From Alloalcanivorax gelatiniphagus (GTDB lineage: Bacteria > Pseudomonadota > Gammaproteobacteria > Pseudomonadales > Alcanivoracaceae): 64,000 nucleotides of DNA. Shown piece by piece: positions 34,097-40,882 of the stretch (its first letter is position 1; every line of letters begins with the position of its first letter). The stretch is from NCBI RefSeq assembly GCF_005938655.1, contig NZ_VCQT01000027.1:1-64000 (forward strand), written 5' to 3'. Position numbers and translations under genes: made by a program. The notes below the pieces were generated by a model. It saw only the letters and a list, made by a program, of their open reading frames with translations. It had not been told where the DNA came from and made no database searches.

Positions 34097-35632
34097 ATGC
34101 CCCGCCCACGCCTGATCCTGATTCTCGGCGACCAGCTCAGCACCGGCCTGACCAGCCTGGCCGAAGGCGACCCGGCCCGGGACCGCATTGTCATGGCCGA
34201 GGTGCGCGAAGAAGCCGGCTATGTACCCCACCACCGCAAGAAGCTGGCGTTCCTGTTCAGCGCCATGCGCCACTTCGCCGCGCGCCTGCGCCGCCAGGGC
34301 TGGACGGTGGATTACCATCAACTGGACGACGGCCTGGAGGACCTGTGCGAAGCGGTGCTGAAAAGCGCCCGGGATCTCGACCCCGCCGAATTACTGGTCA
34401 CCGAACCCGGCGAATACCGCCTGCGCGAAGCCATGAAGCGGCACTGGCCCCAGCGCCTGAGCCTGTCGGTGCGGCTGCTGGAGGACCACCGCTTTCTATG
34501 CTCCCGGGAGGCCTTCCGGGACTGGGCCGCCGGCCGCAAACAGCTGCGCATGGAGTACTTCTACCGGGACATGCGCCGCCGCACCGGCCTGCTGATGGAG
34601 CCGGACGGCAAGCCGGTGGGCGGCCGCTGGAACTTCGACGCCGACAACCGCAAGCGCTACGACGGCAAGCACCGGCTGCCCGGCCCGCCGCGATTTGAAC
34701 CGGACGCCACCACCCGCCAGGTGATCGACCAGGTGGCCGAACACTACCCGGACCGCTTCGGCGATCTGGAGCCATTCTGGTTCGCGGTCACCGCCAGCCA
34801 GGCGGAACAGGCCCTGGAGCATTTTCTGGAGCAGGCCCTGCCCCACTTCGGCGACTACCAGGACGCCATGACCGAAGGCGACGACTTTCTGTTCCACAGC
34901 CTGCTGAGCCTGTACATCAACGCCGGCCTGCTCGACCCGCTGCGGGTCTGCGAGGCGGCGGAACGGCGCTACCAGCAGGGCCAGGCGCCGCTCAACGCGG
35001 TGGAGGGCTTTATCCGTCAGATCCTCGGCTGGCGCGAGTACGTGCGCGGCATCTACTGGCTGATGATGCCGGACTACAAGGAACAGAACCGGCTGGGCAG
35101 CCACGCCGACCTGCCCTGGTTCTACTGGAGCGGCGACACCAAGATGCGCTGCGTGGCGGAAGCGGTACGCGCCACCCGGGAACACGCCTACGCCCACCAT
35201 ATCCAGCGCCTGATGGTCACCGGCAACCTGGCCCTGCTGCTGGGCGTGGACGTGAAACAGATTCATGAGTGGTATCTGGCGGTCTACGCGGACGCCTACG
35301 AATGGGTGGAGCTGCCCAACACCCTGGGCATGGTGATGCACGCCGACGGCGGCTACCTGGGCTCCAAACCCTACGCCGCCAGCGGCAAATACATCCAGCG
35401 CATGTCCGACTACTGCGCCGGCTGCGCCTACAAGGTCAGCAGCGCCGAGGAGAGCAACAGCTGCCCCTTCAACAGCCTCTACTGGCACTTTATCCAACGC
35501 CACCGCGCCCGTTTTGAAAAACACCCGCGCATGAGCCGGGTGTACAAAAACTGGGAACGCATGGACCCCGACAAACGCCGCGCCATCCTCGCCCGCGCCA
35601 ACGCCCTGCTGGAACACCCGGAAGAGCTGTAG
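34097..35632 (+). CDS. phrB: Iron-sulfur bacterial cryptochrome/(6-4) photolyase (FeS-BCP)
   Basis: 511-residue DPRP-family flavoprotein that repairs (6-4) photoproducts or acts as a cryptochrome. Four cysteines at 352, 440, 443 and 456 (KMRCVAEA, YCAGCAY, NSCPFN) fall exactly two residues after the [4Fe-4S] ligands of Agrobacterium PhrB (350, 438, 441, 454), so the cluster should form. N-terminal Rossmann domain LILILGDQLS for the ribolumazine antenna, then FAD-binding helical domain. ATG 34097 follows AAAGGA. Stand-alone; its last codons are duplicated downstream. Confidence 0.93.
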   Translation: MPRPRLILILGDQLSTGLTSLAEGDPARDRIVMAEVREEAGYVPHHRKKLAFLFSAMRHFAARLRRQGWTVDYHQLDDGLEDLCEAVLKSARDLDPAELLVTEPGEYRLREAMKRHWPQRLSLSVRLLEDHRFLCSREAFRDWAAGRKQLRMEYFYRDMRRRTGLLMEPDGKPVGGRWNFDADNRKRYDGKHRLPGPPRFEPDATTRQVIDQVAEHYPDRFGDLEPFWFAVTASQAEQALEHFLEQALPHFGDYQDAMTEGDDFLFHSLLSLYINAGLLDPLRVCEAAERRYQQGQAPLNAVEGFIRQILGWREYVRGIYWLMMPDYKEQNRLGSHADLPWFYWSGDTKMRCVAEAVRATREHAYAHHIQRLMVTGNLALLLGVDVKQIHEWYLAVYADAYEWVELPNTLGMVMHADGGYLGSKPYAASGKYIQRMSDYCAGCAYKVSSAEESNSCPFNSLYWHFIQRHRARFEKHPRMSRVYKNWERMDPDKRRAILARANALLEHPEEL

Positions 35633-35754
35633 CCAATGCCAACGCTTGAATGTTGCTGCCCCCTCCATGGGCTTGTTGATGCTGTAGGAGCGACTTCAGT
35701 CGCGATCACCCACCGTGCCATCTTCATCGCGACTAAAGTCGCTCCTACAGCCCC
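35608..35754. repeat. Direct duplication, copy 1 (photolyase 3' end plus REP pair)
   Basis: Begins in the last eight codons of the photolyase gene (CTGGAACACCCGGAAGAG), continues through CCAATGCCAACGCTTGAATG and a REP pair (35684-35706, 35726-35748). Copy 2 follows with a period of 222 bp. Confidence 0.85.
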
Positions 35755-35829
35755 CCCCCGCGACTAAAGCGGAGCGCCGCCCGCTCGCTCCCACAGCAAT
35801 CTCAAGCACCAACGCCACACCGCGACGCG

Positions 35830-35977
35830 GCTGGAACACCAGGAAGACCTGTAACCAATGCCAACGCTTAAATGTTGCTGCCCCCTCCATGGGTTAAATG
35901 GAATCTGTAGGAGCGACTTCAGTCGCGATCACCCACCGGTGCCATCTTCATCGCGACTGAAGTCGCTCCTACAGCCC
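35830..35977. repeat. Direct duplication, copy 2
   Basis: CTGGAACACCAGGAAGACCT, then CCAATGCCAACGCTTAAATG and a REP pair (35907-35929, 35950-35972). It differs from copy 1 by scattered substitutions and a changed stretch just before the first REP (GTTAAATGGAAT versus GCTTGTTGATG). Between the copies lies 75 bp with a decayed REP-like sequence (CGACTAAAGCGGAGC). Apart from these repeats the 418-bp gap 35633-36050 holds nothing recognisable. Confidence 0.85.
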
Positions 35978-36050
35978 CTCCCCGTGCCGCCTGACCTCGT
36001 AGCGTCTCGGATAGAACCCACCACGGACCCCACCAACGGCTTTTGATCAA

Positions 36051-36668
36051 TCAGCCTTGTGACGCCTGCATCTCAAAGGTGATGCCGATGCGTTTGGCTT
36101 CTTCCGCCGCCCGTTGGCGGCGTTGCTCCGGATCGCTGATCAGGTCCGCGAGCAGTTGTTGTTGCAGTTGCTGGGCCTGGGAGGTGTCCATCTCCCGTTG
36201 ATCCACCCGCTGCGGAATATCATCAAGCAATTGCCTGGCGATGGCGTGTCGTTGATCCGTCTGCTCACTGCCCTTGAGCTCGTCCCAGTGTTCGCGCAGC
36301 TTGGCGAAACGTATCCGGTTGACCAGCCGTGTCAGCTCCCGGTCACTGTCCGCTTTGCTGGCGGCCACGCTCTTCAGCACCCGCCATTCCATCGGCGAAA
36401 CAAAATCCGGGCGCTCATGGATCGGGCCATCGAATTCCGGTTCTCCCAACTGGCCCTGCACCGCCCGGGCTGCCTGTTCCTGTTGTTCGGCCAGCTCACG
36501 GTACTGTTCGCTGTCCTGTTCGGTTTGCGCACTGTCCCCTTTGGTGGCGACAACCTCATCGGTGGGGCTGTCTTGCGCCTCCGGGCTGCCCGGCGACGAC
36601 CACCAGAACCAGGCGGCACCGGCCACCACAACAACGACCGCCAGTCCCGACCACTTCAATCTACTCAT
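36051..36668 (-). CDS. Membrane-anchored periplasmic helical protein next to the lipase
   Basis: 205 residues with an N-terminal signal-anchor (SGLAVVVVVAGAAWFWW, about 7-24), a Ser/Asp/Glu-rich linker and a Gln/Glu/Arg-rich helical domain (SEQYRELAEQQEQAARAVQ to the C-terminus). Its position just downstream of a secreted lipase and its topology recall lipase foldases (Lif), but it is shorter than the usual 340 residues and I see no RxxFDYxLSAxGE motif. Possible accessory protein; function unknown. Confidence 0.6.
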   Translation of the reverse strand: MSRLKWSGLAVVVVVAGAAWFWWSSPGSPEAQDSPTDEVVATKGDSAQTEQDSEQYRELAEQQEQAARAVQGQLGEPEFDGPIHERPDFVSPMEWRVLKSVAASKADSDRELTRLVNRIRFAKLREHWDELKGSEQTDQRHAIARQLLDDIPQRVDQREMDTSQAQQLQQQLLADLISDPEQRRQRAAEEAKRIGITFEMQASQG

Positions 36669-36725
36669 GATCCCTCCTTGATAGGGGGCGCCGCACAGCG
36701 TGCGGCGCCCGGGCTGTTGCCGCCA

Positions 36726-38528
36726 TTACCAGGTGGTGGGCGCCGGCGGGCTCACGTTGAAGGAGTACTCCTGGCCCGGACCGGACATCAGGGTTGTGAA
36801 CAGGCTGTTGAACAGGCCGCAGTCTTTCATGGGCGGGAAGGTGGTGGTGCCGGTGAAGGTCAGATTGCCCGCGCCGAGATCGGAGATCGGGCCGTCGAAT
36901 TTCACCGGGAAGGCCACCGGATTTTCCGTCTTGCAGCCAAAGGGAATCTGCAGCACACCGGCGCCGGCGGACTTCACCGTGATATTGGCGAAGGCCTGGC
37001 CGTCCACATGCAGCTGGCCCTGATTGTCCAGGGAAGCGCTGCCGCTGGTGCTGCTGCTCGGTTCCACGGACAGTTTCACATCCAGGGGAAGCACGATGTT
37101 GAGCTTGGTGGAGAAGTCCGGGACCGCCAGATCACCGTCCAGGGTGCCGGCGGTCATGTTGGTGTCGGCGGTAAAGGTGGATTCCTCCGGCAACTCCACG
37201 TCCTGATCCAGGGTGGCCAGGTGAATATTGGCGTCCAGCGGCCATTGGTCCAGGGTGACCACGAAATCGCCGCCGCCCGGGTTGGCGTTGGCGGTGGGTC
37301 TGGGTTTCAGGGTGAGACAGGTGCCCAGGGTGAACTCACCGGCCATGCGGTCGTCCAGCCATTCGAGCACCGTGGGGGCCGCCTGGAATTGCGTGACGAT
37401 GTGTTCACTGGGGTACACGCCGAAGGTCACATTGCTGAACTTCCGACAGTATTTTTTCTTCAGCGCCAGGTGCTGATCAAGTGGAATGAACTCGTCCGCC
37501 GTACCGTGGTACTGGTAAATCGGCACCGGCATTTTTTCACCGCCCAGGGCCTGCTCTTCCAGGGTGTCATTGACGGAGGGAATGCTGATCAGTTGCTGCA
37601 GCGACTGGTTGCCGACGGTGTATTCGGCGATGTCCTTGTTCATGTAATCGAACAGGGTGTCGAACACACACTGGTCCGCTTTGACCTTATCGATTTCCGC
37701 CTTGCCGTAGGGGCTGGCCAGGGTGTCCAGCGGAATGCCCTGGGGATATTGCTCGGCCAGACCGATCACCGCCTGCAGCAGGAAGGAAGAGCCGGTGCTG
37801 GCGTTCAGGTACTCGGCGGTGTCGAAGAAATTCGCCGGGGTACCGCCGGAGGCCACCGCCACCAGGTCCACATCCGGGGCGTAATCGGGCTGCAATTCGC
37901 CGGCCCGGGCGGAGGTCTGACCGCCCTGGGAGTAACCCCACACGGCGACCCGGGTATTGCTGGTGACGCCACTGCCCGGCAGTTGGCGGGCGGCGCGCAC
38001 GATATCCAGCACCGCATGACCCTGGGCGGCGCCGGACATGTAGGTGGGCGAATCACCGGTGGTATAGCCCGGGTTGTCGGAGACCAGAACGGTATAGCCG
38101 GCCCGCAGGGCCGCCGCGATATTGGCGTTTTCGTAGTCGGTGCCGTTGGCCATCTGCAGGGAGGGCGCGCAGCGCTGGGCCAGCCCGTGTGTGCCCACCG
38201 CATAGCTGATCACCGGTCGTTGCCCGGAGCCCTGCCACGGCGCCTGCGGCACCAGCACGGTGCCGGTGACCCGGTTGCTGTCGCCCTTGGCATCGGTGGA
38301 GCGATAGACCAGGTTCCAGGCCTGGTGGGCCACCGCGTTGGCGCCCAGGTCCACGGTGGTTTGCCGGTACCAGGTCAGGTCGCCGGGGGCGCCGGAGGTC
38401 ATCTGGGGCGGATCGTAAAAGCTCATATCGTTCGGGCCGACCATGGCCGCTTGAACGGTGAGCGGAGTCACGCCCAGTGAGACCACCAGCCCCAGCAAGG
38501 GCGAGGCCATTTTTTTTGTCATACGCAT
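36726..38528 (-). CDS. Secreted LIP-family lipase with extra C-terminal domain
   Basis: 600-residue alpha/beta-hydrolase of the secretory lipase (LIP, PF03583-like) family. Signal peptide to about residue 27 (TVQA). Triad placed at Ser200 (WGYSQGG), Asp345 (HGTADEF) and His376 (PSEHIV). After residue 420 follows a beta-rich domain (about 425-600) with CKT, TFTGTTTFPPMKDCG and SGPGQEYSF motifs, resembling DUF6801 of actinobacterial surface proteins (from memory, untested). ATG 38528 is 6 bases from AAGGAG. Followed by the anchored helper; an AraC regulator lies upstream on the same strand. LIP lipases are best known from fungi and actinobacteria, hinting at transfer. Confidence 0.82.
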   Translation of the reverse strand: MRMTKKMASPLLGLVVSLGVTPLTVQAAMVGPNDMSFYDPPQMTSGAPGDLTWYRQTTVDLGANAVAHQAWNLVYRSTDAKGDSNRVTGTVLVPQAPWQGSGQRPVISYAVGTHGLAQRCAPSLQMANGTDYENANIAAALRAGYTVLVSDNPGYTTGDSPTYMSGAAQGHAVLDIVRAARQLPGSGVTSNTRVAVWGYSQGGQTSARAGELQPDYAPDVDLVAVASGGTPANFFDTAEYLNASTGSSFLLQAVIGLAEQYPQGIPLDTLASPYGKAEIDKVKADQCVFDTLFDYMNKDIAEYTVGNQSLQQLISIPSVNDTLEEQALGGEKMPVPIYQYHGTADEFIPLDQHLALKKKYCRKFSNVTFGVYPSEHIVTQFQAAPTVLEWLDDRMAGEFTLGTCLTLKPRPTANANPGGGDFVVTLDQWPLDANIHLATLDQDVELPEESTFTADTNMTAGTLDGDLAVPDFSTKLNIVLPLDVKLSVEPSSSTSGSASLDNQGQLHVDGQAFANITVKSAGAGVLQIPFGCKTENPVAFPVKFDGPISDLGAGNLTFTGTTTFPPMKDCGLFNSLFTTLMSGPGQEYSFNVSPPAPTTW

Positions 38529-38740
38529 GAGAGTCTCCTTGTATGTTTTTTGTATTCCTCCGGCGGCGCCCAACGTAAACGCACACCGGGAAGCTGAAAG
38601 CTAATCAGCCGGGCCGCCCGGTGCAGGATGATTCAGGACATTTATCGGTTAAATATGGCCAGCTGAATTTGGCCACCGCTCTTATGGCCATTTTTGTGAC
38701 GGCGGTGGCGGGCAGGTGTCAGGGGAGACGGCCGGCGCGG

Positions 38741-39832
38741 TCAGCGAGCCGTGGGGCCTTTCTCCATGAATTCGCTGGGGGAGAGCCCGGTCCAGCGGCG
38801 GAATGCCTTGGCAAACGCGGAAGAGTCGGTGAAGCCGAGCATCATGGAAAGTTCGGTAATGGATTGCCCGCCACGGGCGAAATACTCCCGGGACAGGCGC
38901 TGGCGCACCCGGTCCAGTTCCTTTTGATAGCTGGTGCCCTGCTCCGCCAGTTTGCGGCGCAAGGTGCGCCCGCTCATGCCCATTTCCGAGGCGGCATTCT
39001 CCAGCGAAGGAAAAGCGCCATAGTAGCGCAACAGCATGCGCCGCAGACGCAGCGGCAGAAATCGCATGGCCCGGGTGGGGATGTTCTCGAACAGGATTTT
39101 TTCCGCCGACATGGCCATCAGCCGATTGGCCAGCGGCAGTTCCGCCTCGGCCAGGCTGGCGGGGCCGACGATGCGGGTTTCCGGCTGGTCAAAATGCACC
39201 GGGCACTTGAAATAGCGGCGATAGATATTTCCCCACGCCGGCTCCGGATAATGAAAATCCACGCGGAAGTCATGGCGTTCTTTATCGATAAGATGCCACA
39301 TGATGTTGTAGAAACTCACCATGTTCAGCTCGAAGAAAAAATGGCTATAAGGCGCCAGTGAAATCTCTTCCCTGATGGCGAAAATACCCAGGTCACCCTC
39401 GATGCGCGGGGCCATGGAAAGCGGCGGAAAAAGTTCATCGCAGAAGCGGGAAATAACATCCAGGCACTCGCGCAGGGTGGTTTGGGTGACCGCCGCCACC
39501 CCGGCCATGCCATGGTGGGAAATGGTCATCAGGTTCCCCATGGCCAGCCCCAGATAAGGCATTTTCAGGGCCTTTACCGCCTGATCCACCAGCGCCACCA
39601 CCTGGCGGGTGCTGACGAAGCGGTTGGCTTCATTGGGGCTGTAATCGATGCCCGCATTCCGATAAAAAACCTGCTGATCAATGCCGATGATCACCTCGAG
39701 AATTTCGTGAGGTTCATCGATTGTCATGTGCGATTTTTTCAATAGCCATTCCGGCTCCAGCCTCAGGCTTTTTCGTAAATCAAAATAGGTCTGTATATGG
39801 CCCAGGGGAATGCAGGGAGAGTCTCTTTCCAT
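38741..39832 (-). CDS. AraC-family regulator, probable lipase regulator
   Basis: 363 residues: arabinose-binding-like N-terminal domain (about 20-210) and C-terminal AraC HTH (about 255-355; SEMGMSGRTLRRKLAEQGTS, LSMMLGFTDSSAFAKAFRRW). Codon use is visibly more A/T-rich than neighbouring genes (runs such as AAAATTTTTT), suggesting a different history. It sits 212 bp upstream of the lipase gene in the same orientation, so lipase control is likely but unproven. The 340 bp upstream (39833-40172) is AT-rich with a REP pair and a possible operator. Confidence 0.85.
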   Translation of the reverse strand: MERDSPCIPLGHIQTYFDLRKSLRLEPEWLLKKSHMTIDEPHEILEVIIGIDQQVFYRNAGIDYSPNEANRFVSTRQVVALVDQAVKALKMPYLGLAMGNLMTISHHGMAGVAAVTQTTLRECLDVISRFCDELFPPLSMAPRIEGDLGIFAIREEISLAPYSHFFFELNMVSFYNIMWHLIDKERHDFRVDFHYPEPAWGNIYRRYFKCPVHFDQPETRIVGPASLAEAELPLANRLMAMSAEKILFENIPTRAMRFLPLRLRRMLLRYYGAFPSLENAASEMGMSGRTLRRKLAEQGTSYQKELDRVRQRLSREYFARGGQSITELSMMLGFTDSSAFAKAFRRWTGLSPSEFMEKGPTAR

Positions 39833-40002
39833 GATACGGCTTCGCCTTATTATTCTCGTGGTGCACCTGGTTTAAGGGTTTTTATTTCCATCCGGCCGGA
39901 TTCGGCAGGCCGAAAATATCCTGACAAAGAACAATATTTCAAGGCAGCAGAGACAGCGGTAACAGTTAGCAAAGCAGTAACAGCGGCGGACCCACATTCT
40001 CC

Positions 40003-40067
40003 GTAGGAGCGACTTCAGTCGCGATGCGGATGCCCCAACCTTTGATCGCGACTGAAGTCGCTCCTAC
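40003..40067. repeat. REP/BIME pair, GCGACTTCAGTCGC subtype
   Basis: Units at 40003-40025 and 40045-40067 in inverted orientation, between divergent araC and the RHH gene. Confidence 0.85.
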
Positions 40068-40114
40068 GGGAGATGTGGTCCGTTAGGTCCGGGCAAAAGC
40101 AGGCGTTCTTTTTT

Positions 40115-40123
40115 TGTAGTACA
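40115..40123 (+). promoter_or_regulatory. TGTARTACA palindrome upstream of the RHH gene
   Basis: TGTAGTACA within TTTTGTAGTACATT, 49 bp before the ATG. The same 14-mer with one change (TTTTGTAATACATT) precedes the aarF-like gene at 40849-40861. Proposed operator for the ribbon-helix-helix protein. Confidence 0.5.
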
Positions 40124-40172
40124 TTGTCCGTCAGACCGAACACCGGACATCACCACCAATGGCACCACCACA

Positions 40173-40679
40173 ATGAAAGACACTCCACGCCGAAGCCGCC
40201 GTGGCCGCCGCCCGTCGGCGGAGGGCGAACGCAAGGACCGGGTGATCCAGACCCGCGTACCCCAGGACCTGGAAGACAGCCTGCGCACCGCCGCCGAACG
40301 GGAAAGGGTCACCGTCTCCCATCTGATCCGCAACGTGCTGGAAGACAGCTTCCGGCTGGTGGACGGCATCGTCGCCGACTCCTCGCAACTGGTGGACAAC
40401 GTGGCCCGGGACGCCCGCCGCCTGGCCTCCGCCGCCAAGGGCCAGCCCCGGGAGCCCGCCGCCTTCGTGCCCGCCGATCAGGGCGGCACCGTGGCCCGGG
40501 CCCTGCTGGACAGCGTGGACGCCTGGCAGGAAGTGATCGTCAACCGGCCCACCCAGTGCACCCGCTGTGGCATCGCCCTGGCCCGGGGCCACAAGGCCCT
40601 GCGCGGCCTGACCACGGAACCGGCGGCGCCGGTGGTGTGGCTGTGCCACGACTGCCTGGAGCGCGACCCCGCCGATTGA
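40173..40679 (+). CDS. Ribbon-helix-helix protein with C-terminal zinc ribbon
   Basis: 168 residues in three parts: a basic N-terminus (MKDTPRRSRRGRRPS), an RHH DNA-binding fold at about 22-62 (strand VIQTRVP, helices DLEDSLRTAAERE and TVSHLIRNVLEDSF), and a C-terminal CxxC...CxxC ribbon (Cys129, Cys132, Cys158, Cys161). Residues 63-120 are predicted helical. I do not recognise a named family. It likely acts as a transcriptional regulator; a TGTARTACA palindrome lies upstream of both this gene and the following ABC1-kinase gene, suggesting autoregulation and control of its neighbour. Confidence 0.75.
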   Translation: MKDTPRRSRRGRRPSAEGERKDRVIQTRVPQDLEDSLRTAAERERVTVSHLIRNVLEDSFRLVDGIVADSSQLVDNVARDARRLASAAKGQPREPAAFVPADQGGTVARALLDSVDAWQEVIVNRPTQCTRCGIALARGHKALRGLTTEPAAPVVWLCHDCLERDPAD

Positions 40680-40681
40680 TT

Positions 40682-40742
40682 ATCGCGACTAAAGTCGCTC
40701 CTACGGGGGACTTCTGGATGTAGGAGCGACTTCAGGCGCGAT
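40682..40742. repeat. REP/BIME pair with one broken stem
   Basis: Units at 40682-40704 (GCGACTAAAGTCGC, stem intact) and 40720-40742 (GCGACTTCAGGCGC, stem mismatched), just after the RHH stop codon. Confidence 0.8.
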
Positions 40743-40822
40743 TCCCCCATTCCAGCCACCACCGCCAGCCCGATACCCACCCTCTCCTTACCTGATTTTT
40801 GTAACAGGTGTTCACATCGCCA

Positions 40823-40859
40823 TTGCCAGACCGGTCTCGCTGCCCTATTTTGTAATACA
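40823..40859 (+). promoter_or_regulatory. Promoter and operator of the ABC1-kinase gene
   Basis: TTGCCA (40823-40828), 17-base spacer, TATTTT (40846-40851), overlapped at its 3' end by TGTAATACA (40851-40859). A repressor on the palindrome would cover the -10 box and start site. The ATG is 24 bases on, with AGGGGCAG as a weak ribosome site. Confidence 0.55.
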
Positions 40860-40882
40860 TTAAATGACAAGGGGCAGCTTCC

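Noticed and set aside
36051-36668. Lipase-specific foldase (Lif)
   Set aside because: Location and anchor fit, but the protein is only 205 residues and lacks the foldase motif, so it is listed as unknown.
36114-38480. A 788-codon frame antisense to the lipase and its helper
   Set aside because: Gly/His-rich shadow; the minus-strand lipase has a signal peptide, full triad and a good ribosome site.
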